Shown here: positions 1-10,069 of the stretch, in pieces
Layout: each line of letters starts with the position of its first letter
How positions within the stretch are numbered: position 1 is the first letter of the stretch
Assembly (NCBI GenBank): GCA_036924285.1
Contig: JAYKYS010000012.1
Location: forward strand, 7,502,001 to 7,566,000
DNA length: 64,000 nucleotides
Direction: 5' to 3'
Origin: Asterella californica
Taxonomy: Eukaryota; Streptophyta; Marchantiopsida; Marchantiales; Aytoniaceae
The notes under the pieces: model-generated
Database searches by the model: none
Told to the model about the DNA's origin: nothing
What the model saw: the letters and a program-made list of their open reading frames with translations, nothing else
Translations under genes and position numbers: made by a program

Positions 1-1527
1 AGACATATCGCAGGGAAGGATAATCTGATGGCGGATATGTTATCTCGGGCTCGATATGATGGGGAAGATGAGATGATAGAAGACATTGACGACGTGGGTA
101 CAGAGTTCTATTCGATTGCACAGACAGGAAGAGAAGATGAGTTGTTTGTTGAAGGGTTGTATAATGGTGATTTGCTTGATATCGGGAGGTACCTTAGTAC
201 GATGGTTAAGCAGACAGGTTGGACAGATGAGAGGTTTCGGAGAGTTAGAAGGAAGGCCTACAACTTCATGTTGCAGGATGGGTTTCTTTGGAAGCGATCG
301 AAGCAAAAAGGTGGAGTACCGCTACGGGTGATTTGCAACAAGGAAGATCAGCAGAAGTTGCTCAAGGCGTTCCATGAGAGTCTTTGGGCTGGACATCGAG
401 GGATTTGGGCCACTTTTACAAAGATGAAAGAGCGGTATTGGTGGAAAAACATGTACAGGGATGTTGTATCTTTTGTGGAGTCTTGTTTGACATGTCAGAT
501 GTATTCGAATATCCGACATCGTGACGGATTACATCCGACTTATCCGTTGGCGATCCACTTCAAGTGGGTGGTAGACTTGGTGATTATGCCGGTTGGATTA
601 TGGCAGATGAGATACTTGGTACTTGCTAGAGAGGATCTTTCAAATCAAGTCGAGGGTAGGGCGCTTCGGTCGAAGACAACTGAAGGGGTATGTAGATTTC
701 TCTTGGAAGAGGTTGTTTATCGGTATGGATGTGTGGGAAAGATCACTGCAGATCGGGGAGAGCTAGATGCACATGAGGCTCGTGAAATCTTTGCAAGGTG
801 TGGGGTGAGGTTGTCACTGACAACTGCTTACAACCCCGAAGGGAATGCCAAGAGTGAACGTGGTCATCCACCCATTGTGAAGGCTTTGGTGAAGGCTTGC
901 AACGGAAGGGTGCGCGAGTGACCTCGACTCTTACCATTTGCGTTATGGGCAGATAGAACGACGCACAGCTCGGTGACAGGTTACATGCCGGTGGAACTCA
1001 TCACAGGTCAGAAGCCTATCATGCCGATTGAAGAACATGTTCTGACATGGAGTGTGTTACCTTGGGAGGACAATTTGACTAGAGAAGAGCTTCTTGCTAT
1101 TCGAATTAGGCAGTTAGAGAGAAGACCAGAGGATATCCAAACTGCTTTGGATAGGCTGCGAGAAGCACGGTTGAAGAACAAGGTCAGATTTGATCAGCGA
1201 CATCGTTTGAGACCTAGGGAAATCAAGGAAGGTGATTGGGTGTTAGTCTATGATAACAGTCTAGACAACCAGCATAATGCACTTCGGAAGTTTTCCAGAA
1301 GATGGTTTGGTCCGTATGTGGTGAAGAAGGTTCATGACAACGCAACTTACGCCCTGCAAGAGTTGGATGGAACAAGCTTGAAGGTACCAGTGGCAGGTAA
1401 ACGCGTCAAGATTTTCAAAAAGAGAGATGAGGAGGTCGATCTAGCAGATATCTTGACGGAGTTTCAGTTTGAGGATGAGGATTATGCAGAAGATCTTGAA
1501 GGTGAGGTTGGTTACGATGGGAAGTAG
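1..1527 (+). pseudogene. 3' part of Ty3/gypsy pol (RNase H end, integrase), LTR-A family
   Basis: The reading frame is open from base 1 (end of the RT/RNase H region, with the typical G-K-D-N-x-M-A-D-x-L-S-R signature) and holds a complete integrase. An HHCC zinc-binding region (H-x6-H, then C-L-T-C) lies near 370-510. The catalytic acidic residues are in V-D-L (about 570), T-A-D-R-G-E (about 750) and N-P-E-G-N-A-K-S-E-R (about 835). The GPY/F region, R-W-F-G-P-Y, is near 1300. The only lesion seen is one in-frame TGA at 919-921, where the family normally has a tryptophan codon; the same frame continues to the stop at 1525-1527. No chromodomain follows; the C-terminus is an acidic tail. The 5' part lies outside the window. 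Function in the family: integration of element cDNA. Confidence is high for integrase and moderate for the exact clade. Confidence 0.88.
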
Positions 1528-1586
1528 GACGATAAGCCGGTCCACTCCTTGGTTGGTATCTCTGGTGCATACCGGAGGATGCACAG

Positions 1587-3464
1587 GTTCAGAGGGGGTG
1601 GATGTCGTGTCGTGGACCGGCTCCTACTTGAAATTCAAACTTCGATGCTTGTCGCTCCAAAGACACTCATGAGAAGACAAGCTAGGCCCCAGCTTACGGG
1701 CTTTTGGCGCAACTTCGGATCTTCATTTTCATCACATAGATGGGTAGAGCTCCTTGTCAGCTTTCCAAAGGCACTTTGTCTACTTCGTTTGGACGCCTAG
1801 TGGAGAAGTTACGGGACTCGAAAGATGGAGAAAATAAGCTAGGCCCCAGCTTATGGATTTTTGGCACCACTTCAGATCTTCGTTCTCATCACATAGATGG
1901 GTAGAGCTCGTTGTCAGCTTTCCATGGGCATCTTGTTTACTTCTTTTGGACATCCAGAGAAGAAGTTATGCGATTCGAAAGAAGGCAAAATCAAGCTAGG
2001 CCCCTAGTTTCTTGCTGACTGGGTATTTAGGGCTTCAGGCGTTATATCAAGGACGCAAGGGGTCTGCTTCTGATTATTGAGAGTTGAACTTCGTACGTAC
2101 AGACTGTTGCAAGGGGGCTGCTTAAGGGGCTTGCTTGTTCCTACGACCTGTCGGTGGATGTTTTGGAGAATTGGGAAGTCCAATACACGCGCGCAAGGTG
2201 TCATCGGGTTCAGATCTGTGCAGGCTACGCACAGGGTAAGACGGTTCTTGAAGAGACGGATCGGGGGGTTGTGTTCTGGGAGAAATTGAGACGCAGGGAG
2301 CAGAATTGGGGTTTTCAGTCACCTGTGAAGGAGAGTTGGACCGTTCGGGCCGTTCCGGAGTCCAAACTTGCTGTCCTTGGATCCATCGGGATCAGAACAA
2401 CGAGTTCTTCAGGAAATTGAAGACGATACAAAGTTTTATCGGGCGGTTTGAGAGTTGTGAGAGAAATTGGCTCGCAGGGAAGCGCTTGCGTCAAGTTTTC
2501 ATCGCCTGCGACCTGAGATTGGATTGTTCTTCGCGATCGGTGAGCCAAGCTCTTTGTTCTTGGTGCCTACGCGATCAGGGAGTCCTCATGTACGCATAGG
2601 GGAAGACTGTAAGTGAATTGGATTGTTGGTTTGGGTGTGGTGAGCAAATTTGAGCCACATGGAGCCGATTTACGTCAGTTTTTTTGTAGCTTGCGATCAA
2701 ATTTCTCGAGTAGTTTTGCAAGGGGAACTCCAAACGGCTTGTTTGGAGTCTTGTTGGGTTCAGGGTAGCCAGATCTACCTACCAGTGAAGACGGATATCA
2801 GTTTAGAAGATCCGTTTGTGCGGTGTGAGCGGTTTTAAGCCGCAGGGAGGAGTTTTTGAAGGTTCGGTCACTTGCGACCGAAAATTGGCGATATCTCGAC
2901 TATCGGGAGTCGGATCTGAAGGTTTCTTGGGTCAACGGAGTCAGGGAAGGAGACCCTATCAACATTTGAAGATCGTTTGGCGAAAGGAGAAAGTTCCCAG
3001 ATAGGTCTTTTTCGGTTCCTTCGCTACAGGTTTCGTCCTTTTGAGTTCGTTAAGGACTTAGTTGGTTGTGTATGGCTTGTGGTAGCTAGCTTTAGCCAAG
3101 AGCTAGTGTGTGGATGTGGTTTGGACTTGGGTTTGGATCGCATGATACTGTTGTGGCTCTGGTTGTTAGCAAAGAGAAGTTCCTCTTGCTTTGAGCTACG
3201 CTTTGGCGATTTCAGACTAGGGTTGCGTTTCAGGGGTTTATTTTAGGGCTTCTGAAGTAGGTTACAGACCGCTCTGGTCTTTTCTTCAGTTTTGTGCTGT
3301 TTGGAGAAAGAATCGATAGTGTACATACTTTCAGAGTGGTATATATCGCAGCATTCCTTTTCGTGGTTGTTCTTCTCTGTCTTGTCTCTGTTTGGCACAC
3401 AGCATCTCCACAGCCAGGAACCTCGCGTTTTCCTGGACATCCTTCACGCACAAAATATCCGACA
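1587..3464 (+). mobile_element. 3' LTR of LTR-A element, with polypurine tract
   Basis: A purine-rich tract (ttcagagggggtgga, 1588-1602) precedes the LTR, which starts with TGTCGTG at 1603 and ends with CCGACA at 3464. The same sequence recurs at 13801-15816, which fixes both ends by comparison. The LTR contains two copies of a 157-bp tandem repeat (1679-1992) and a TATATA near 3340 shortly upstream of the end, a plausible promoter. No long ORF in it looks coding. It is the downstream LTR of the integrase fragment at 1-1527. Confidence 0.85.
1679..1992 (+). repeat. 157-bp tandem repeat in LTR-A, two units
   Basis: Units start with AAGCTAGGCCCCAGCTTA at 1679 and 1836, and the next AAGCTAGGCCCC is at 1993, giving an exact 157-bp period. 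The other LTR-A copy has three units at the same place. Confidence 0.85.
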
Positions 3465-5871
3465 CGATTACGTGTACGGAAGTAGTGAGCATCGATAGTA
3501 GAGAGAAAACATTATAGCTGAGGAGAGAAGTTTACGAAGCTGATGCATAGAGGATTTTCTGACTGAGGACAGATTTTGACATCGAAGGATTGAGAGTAAA
3601 GAACAGAAATGAGTAGAGAGGAGACCAGAAACTTGTATACGTATCTTTCTGAATAGAAAATAGGAAGCTTCTAGATGAGCGCGTTGTGCTTCACAGGAGC
3701 AGTTTTCTGAAGTTCTGATTTTCTAAACGTGAGATTTTCAATCTGAATGATTTGGAGTTGAAGATTTACTTGTACGCCGTGTGTTTTATCTTGACCGGAT
3801 TGAGAACGTGGTGGATTGTTTTCTTGCGATTTGTATTCCATGTGTGGTTTTCTCTTCACGATCGTATCACAGCTAGAAAGTTCCGCACTTCTCAAGAAAC
3901 TCTCGTCTCGACAACGTGGAAGTTGGAAGTCACACATTCAGAGAGATCAAAGATCCTAAGTCAACGAACGGAGGTCACGCACCGAAAAAACACAATGTTG
4001 ATTTCAAACAGACGACCTCAACATCCCAGAGAAGAACTCACACACCAATACATTATCACACCTCGCTGATTTACTCCTTTTTGATACATTTCATAAATTC
4101 TTCTATGTCATATAACTGCCCAGTCCTTTTCTATGAGCATGCCCCCAAAGAGTCTTACGTGTAAGAGAAGAGATATCATCACGAAGATCTATGAGGCAAA
4201 GACCGATGACCTCAACATCTGGACGGAAAGAGGACCACGGTGTAAAAAAACATTTAGATAATATCTTTAATCTTATTCGTGGTTCTCATATGTTGTCGTG
4301 TTGTGACATGGCTCAGATGTGAATTTAACATAAAACTTATGTTGTGTTGAATTTTTATGTTTTGCGAACTTTTTTTATGTAACTCGTCAGACGGCGTATT
4401 AGGTGCCACGTTCACAATTATTTATGTGAGATCACACGATATGAGATATATCAACTCATGTGGACATTCGTTTGAGTGACTCTTGTCATCAAATTTGGAT
4501 ATAAGATAAAGTGTCGAGGGTTCATGAGGTTCTTTTTCCCGCTTGGTGTTTCACGAATATTTTTTAGTGTTTTACATGGAGGGTGAGGAATACTGCAATC
4601 AAGTGATGGTTTCCTCATTTCTTTTTGTCGTATTTTTCATCGTAGATCGATTCAAAGTCATTATCTTGACTTTGTATTAAATCTCGTGTATTTCTTTGTC
4701 ATTATTGTCTCTATCGTTCGGCAAGGATTATTATCTTGTGTTAGTTTGAGGTCCAAAGTGGTTCAAGCTTTTGAGAGTATGAGAGTGTTTTAAGGTTACA
4801 ACTCGATCTATAGTGCCAAGTAAGAGATAAGGTGATCTTCATTCTTCCTTCTCATTGGTCTGTTTTTTACCAATCAAGTTCATCCAAGTTCCATGGACAA
4901 TTTTGAGATTTTGGAGATCATCTCGTTGGTCATCTGCAGAGTGGGAGGTCGGCTCGGCTTCGCTTCTCCTCCGCACTCTCACACTCACTGCTCCTTGAAG
5001 CCTCTAAACGCCTCCTAATACGTGAAACTCTCGATCACTCTCTGCTCTGCTTAGAGTAGGATAGCAACTCCAAGACCAATGCGCATAAACAGAAACACAC
5101 CCCAAACAGCAAAAACTACAAAAATAGTAACTTTGAACAACCCAACAACGCAGAAATCTGCCAAAATACACACGCATGCGAGTTTATGTTAGATTTTTGA
5201 CAATTCGTGACCTTCTTTCTCTTGTAACTCATTCGATCCTTCCCCAAATCGAATGATTTTTGATGCGTTAGAATCGTCTTCTTTAATGCACCTTCTACAC
5301 TCATCGTCGTCAGCAACTGCTGACCAATGCTTATCTGAGATCCGTCGACATGCATCTACCGACTTCCAAATTGATCCAAAAATCTATCACATGAAATTTC
5401 GAGAGCGTTTTTGCACTATCCCACCACAAATCCAACCAAGAAGAGGTTCACACACTACTAATCCAAACAGCAATCAAGCACGCGTAAAAAAGATCACTCC
5501 ATCCACATGCGCACTCACAAATCGAAGGTACCAACGATCTGCACACTCTAGAGATAACATCGGTAAAAATCCGTGACTTGAGAGTACTCAATCAGACCAT
5601 TGAGTACGAATGGTATGATTGAGTACTCTCAATTCTTCAAGTAATAAGAATTGCTACTCACTCCATCATGCCAACCGGCAATACACAAACACTAAAGTCA
5701 AGTCACACCCACTCTACGCACCAGAGAATCCAAGCTGCAGTCACCAAGACTATTTACCATAGCTAGGAGCTTGAAAGCTCAAGTCGAAGAACTGAAGCCT
5801 ACAAGCCCTACCTGCAAAGTATACCCCTAGTAGGGCTAGTCCAAGAACTCGCCCTAACGGCACTAACGACA
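3465..5871. other. anonymous intergenic DNA, no gene seen
   Basis: Past the LTR-A end the sequence shows no recognisable coding segment. It is AT-rich from about 4240 to 4900. Short ORFs such as those at 3752-4164 and 5253-5576 have no recognisable motif and no codon pattern that suggests coding. A 17-bp inverted repeat lies at 5578-5632. Confidence 0.6.
5578..5632. repeat. perfect 17-bp inverted repeat
   Basis: TTGAGAGTACTCAATCA (5578-5594) is the exact reverse complement of 5616-5632. A 21-nt spacer between them contains a further partial copy, ATTGAGTAC. It could be the remnant of a small inverted-repeat transposon or a cruciform-forming site. No flanking duplication was recognised. Confidence 0.8.
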
Positions 5872-7003
5872 TGTCGCGACCCTCAATCTCAAGGTCGGAC
5901 GCAAACGCGAATAATAGAACCCTAGTGGACTTGCGCTAGGTTGTGAACGCTGCGAGTAGGACTGAACGGCTTGGCCGAGAAGTCGGGATCAGATGAACTT
6001 TAAGTGGTTCTCTGAACCAAGGTTGGAACATTGAGTTAGGACATAAGTACCTACCCCAAGACGATCCAAGACGAACGTTGACCTAAGGAGGCAAGTCTGG
6101 AAACAGATCGAAACATAGGTATGAGACATAGATATGAGACGTGAGTCCGACACATGAGATTGAGACGTGGGTCTGAAACGCAGACGGACCGTGGTTCGGA
6201 CGCTGGTCCGAACCACACGGTTCGAGTCTAGGTCTGGACCACAGTTTCTCGAAAAACGACTAAGTGTTGAAGCTCTAGCGACATTTTAGGTCGTGGATAG
6301 AGCTCCACGTAAGATTTAAAGGCGAGTAAGGTATCACTGGAAAGGTCTCGGCAAGAGCTTTCCAGTGATATGTAGAACTCCTCGAATTGACGTCCGAGCT
6401 GAGAATTATGACCGAACTAGGATCGGGTTGTGGTATAATCTTCAAGGACCAAAGAGGAGGGCGGGGCTGCCGATCCCCAGAAGTATATATAAGGGGAACT
6501 CGATGCCTGGATGGACCAAGATGAGTCACCCGACCTCAGGGTTCGGCGGACGGACCTTTGGGGCATGAGGTGATGACTGGGTCGGTTCTAAGACACGTTC
6601 CGGTCCAGACTTGGACGTCTGGACTTAGGAACGATGTAAGGACTGGAGCAAGACTAAGGAACGAGTCGGCGGGTTAGACCATCGTTCGAGAGCCTAGACC
6701 CAGACGGACATCACGTGCTGGAGACACCGTTTAAGACCTTGGATTTTATGAGAAGTCCGCCCCGAGTCATCTTGTAACTTGCTCATGTTTGGGACCGACC
6801 TAGGCGGGTCTAGGTCAAGACTTAAGGAATGCTGAGCTTGATGATTAAGGAGACGGTCCGGCTCCGGTTCGGACCAAACAGAGTTAAGGTAAGTGGTGCA
6901 TGGACGCTAACTTGTGATTGTGATTTGCAAGTTAGCGATGTAAATTTTGAAACCTACTGAGCAAGAGCTTCTGTTGGCGCAACAAGACGGTAGGTGTGCG
7001 AAA
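5872..7003 (+). repeat. 5' LTR of element B1
   Basis: Starts TGTCGCGACC and ends at about TGCGAAA just before the primer site. Homologous copies start at 13004 and 18253. It has a TATATATAAG promoter motif at 6484-6493 and a 13-bp hairpin at 6332-6370 that is kept in the other copies. Compared with the copy at 18253 it lacks about 19 bp near 6710, the segment in which the 3' LTR received two insertions. Confidence 0.75.
6332..6370 (+). promoter_or_regulatory. conserved hairpin in LTR-B
   Basis: TATCACTGGAAAG (6332-6344) pairs perfectly with 6358-6370 around a 13-nt loop. In the LTR-B copies near 13421 and 18685 the stem reads CATTGG/CCAATG instead of CACTGG/CCAGTG, a compensatory base-pair change. 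It lies upstream of the TATA motif. Its role is unknown. Confidence 0.65.
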
Positions 7004-7005
7004 AG

Positions 7006-7017
7006 TGGTATCAGAGC
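7006..7017 (+). promoter_or_regulatory. primer binding site, initiator tRNA-Met
   Basis: TGGTATCAGAGC is complementary to the 3' end of plant initiator tRNA-Met including CCA. It sits immediately downstream of the LTR end, where reverse transcription starts. Confidence 0.85.
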
Positions 7018-7122
7018 TGACGCTTCGATGAGAGAGAATTTGAGGTAGCGGCTGAAGGCAGGACGCTTGAGGAGGGACGCGAGACGAAGCGGATCAATAT
7101 TTCTAGGTGAACACTTGGAGCG

Positions 7123-8425
7123 ATGACCGACGTAAGACAAAATTCCAAGAGGAAGACCAAGAGACGAGTGGCGACTGACACCGGGATCAGATCGACTCGA
7201 GCTAACCCCGAGGCACAGTCAGGGGACGATAACCGAGAATCTTCGCCCCAACGTCAAGGGAGTCATGTACCAGATGCGGCACCGGTGCAGCAAGATGGAG
7301 TCTTGCCAACGGTGCTCAACGATTCAAACACGGGAAGTCAAGGAGCCTTGTATGCGGAACTCATCAAGATGATGATCATGCATGAGGGTATGGTCTCCAG
7401 GGATAAACGTATCGCTGAGCTTGAAGCATGCCAAGAGAGTTCTTCGTCTATCAGAAAGCTTTGTAAGACAAATTTGCCGACTCTGTTTTCAGGTATAGGA
7501 CGGACTCGCAAGGTTAAGGATTTTTTAATTGAGTTAGACCTATACTTTGAGACGCAACAAGTTCAAGAGTCAGACAAGGTGAGAACGACGGTTATGTTCC
7601 TGAAAGATCATGCGCTTCTCTGGTGGACTGCATACAGGGATGAGCATGCCTTGACCATCTCGACGTTTGGTTGGAAAGAGTTCAAGGTGTTGCTCGCAAG
7701 ACAATTCACTCCGGAGTATCAAAGAATTCGAGATGGTGTCGAGCTAGTTAGGCTCAAGCAGACAAGGACCTTAAGTGCTTATATGCGCGAGTTTAGTGCC
7801 AAGCTGGACTCGTTCTCCAAGTGGATTGAGGAGACCAAAATATATATATTTATTGGAGGACTCAGGTCTAGCTCGGAGAAGGCCCTCTTCCGGATGCTAG
7901 AGCTACCTGCGACAAGTGCTGAACTTTTGAAGCTAGCGGAGCAAATTGGAGATGATGAAGTCCAACAACAGAAACCTTTTGAACCACGCAACTCGGACAA
8001 GTTTCAGAAGAATAACTAGGGCTTCAAGCGACAATGGGATGAGAGTGAGAAGGATCGGAAGGATTCTTCTGCCTCGGCAGCAAACAGGAGCAAAACCTAA
8101 AGGGAAAACACCTCAGAAGGGCAATGGTGCTAAGTTTACTTGCTACAATTGTGACGAGGTGGGTCATATTGCTAAGGGGTGCACGAAACGTAAGGTTAGT
8201 AACTGTAGCATGAATGCGTTTGTTGCAAAGGACTTGTTGGAGGGTCAGATGACTGTGATCTTGAGAACCACGAAGAAGACCCCGGGACTGATGTTTCTAC
8301 AAGCCAAAGTTGCTAACCATGATGTTACTTTTCTTGTGGACAGAAGAGCGACCCACTCCTTCACAAGTCCGAAGACCAAGGCAGACAAGCCTATTCAGGT
8401 GTGCTTTGCCAAGGGCAAGACATAG
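7123..8425 (+). pseudogene. gag (and protease relic) of element B1
   Basis: The ATG at 7123 starts a gag reading frame with a retrotransposon-gag core (W-W-T-A-Y near 7620, then R-Q-F-T-P-E-Y-Q-R and the Y-M-R-E-F motif). The frame meets a TAG at 8017-8019 and changes register near 8095. The shifted frame continues with a CCHC zinc knuckle, C-Y-N-C-D-E-V-G-H-I-A-K-G-C (about 8141-8182), and a protease-like segment near 8330. There the usual D-S/T-G-A reads D-R-R-A, so the protease active site is destroyed. The product in live relatives packages element RNA. Confidence 0.8.
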
Positions 8426-8703
8426 CAAACGTCTGAAGTGATTTTGGACGTACGATTTACGTGTGAGAAGTTGGAGTTCACAGAGAACTTCACGGTGTGC
8501 GAGATGGATGATATCCATGCAGTTTTGAGAAACACTTTCTTGGACTGGTTTGAAGTGTAACTTAGGCGAAAATCTTTAAGGTTGAACGTTAGAGTTAAAG
8601 GGTGGAAGCTGGGAGTGAGACTGATCCGAAAGAGGCGGAAAATTGATGACTTTGCGGTGAATTTGATCAAAGGCAAACAAATGGACTTCAAAGACGGAGT
8701 CGT

Positions 8704-10069
8704 GTGTTTGATGCAGGTTGCAGATTTTTAATGGCGGATGGCGTACAAGAGGAAACATCAGGAGACGCGACTAAACTTCCGAAGGTGCTTCGTGAAGTGA
8801 TTAAGGAGTTTGAAGATGTCTTGACGGATGAGTTACCTGCTAAGTTATCTCCAAGGCGGGTGGTGGATCACAAGATTGAGGTCTTGCCAAGATCAGAACC
8901 ACCTTCTAAAGCCCCTTATCGACTCAATCAGGTGGAACTCCTTGAGTTGAAAAGGCAACTCGGCGAGCTATTAGCGCCGGGATATATTCGAACCAGCAAG
9001 TCACCTTATGGAGCCCTAATTGTTTTTGCAAAGAAGAAGAATGGGAAGTTACGACTCTGCGTAGATTATCGTGCACTCAATAAGATGACGATGAAGAATA
9101 ATTATCCTTTGCCAAGGATAGACGACCTCTTTGATAAGCTAGCGAGCGCAAAGTACTTCAGCAGGATAGACTTGAAGTCGGGATATTATTAGATCCGGAT
9201 AGCTGATCCAGATGTTGAGAAGACCGCTTGACGAACCAGATACGGATCGTTTGAATTCGTGGTGATGTCATTTGGACTCTGCAACGCCCCTTCGACATTC
9301 ACTACATTGATGAACACAATTTTCCGCGAGGAGATGGATGAGTTTGTCATCGTTTACATCGACGACATCTTGATCTACTCCAAAACCTTAGAGTCGCACG
9401 CGGAGAAGCTAAGGGTGGTGTTGACGAAGCTGTGGGAGCATAAGCTGTTTGCCAACGTTGACAAGAGTGAGTTTGGTTTGGAAGACATTAACTTCTTGGG
9501 ACATGTCATTAGTGCAGAAAGCCTGGATATGCAGAAGGTGGACGTGATTGTGACTTGAGAGTCTCCGACTACAGTGAAGAGGATGCAGCGATTCTTAGGA
9601 TTGATGCAGTTCTACCGCAAGTATGTGAAGGGGTTTTCAAAGATCACGAAGCCGTTGACAGGCTGGACGGGTAAAGACGCACAAGTAAGTTGGACCAAGG
9701 AGGTGGATGATGCATTTCAGAAGATCAAATCTATTTTGTCAAAGGCGCTAGTTTTCAAGCTGCCGGAGTTTGACAAACCATTCGAGGTGCACACGGACGC
9801 GAGCGACTATGCGATTGACGGAGTGTTGGTGCAGGATGGAAAACCTATAGCGTTCGAAAGCAAGAAGTTATATGAGACAGAGAGTCGATGGTCAACTTAC
9901 GAGAAGGAACTGTTTGCGGTGGTTCATTGCTTGAGACTTCACAAAACCCAAGTGTATACTGATAACATTTCGCTCAAGTACTTTGAGACACAAGATCGGA
10001 TGACGTCAAAGCAACTATGGTGGCATGATACCTTGGCGTTCATGGATGTGGAATTAATCCACAAAGCGA
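8704..10069 (+). pseudogene. pol of element B1: reverse transcriptase and RNase H, truncated
   Basis: A Ty3/gypsy reverse transcriptase is readable in one frame, including the P-Y-R-L entry motif, [10 protein letters not shown] and an intact Y-I-D-D catalytic motif near 9358. RNase H begins with V-H-T-D-A-S-D-Y near 9787. The frame is interrupted by TAG at 9190-9192, TGA at about 9229 and TGA at 9556-9558. Homology stops at 10069, where an LTR-D copy begins inside RNase H or the connection region. No integrase of this element is found, so either the LTR-D insertion came with a deletion or the remainder decayed beyond recognition. Confidence 0.82.

Noticed and set aside
3752..4164. ORFs in the region after LTR-A
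   Set aside because: Overlapping ORFs in two frames without motifs; not supported as genes.
6901..6960. Repeated gctaacttgtgattgtg...gcaagttagc block near LTR-B ends as a possible separate hairpin element
   Set aside because: It is part of the LTR-B sequence and recurs with the LTR in each copy; it needs no separate call.
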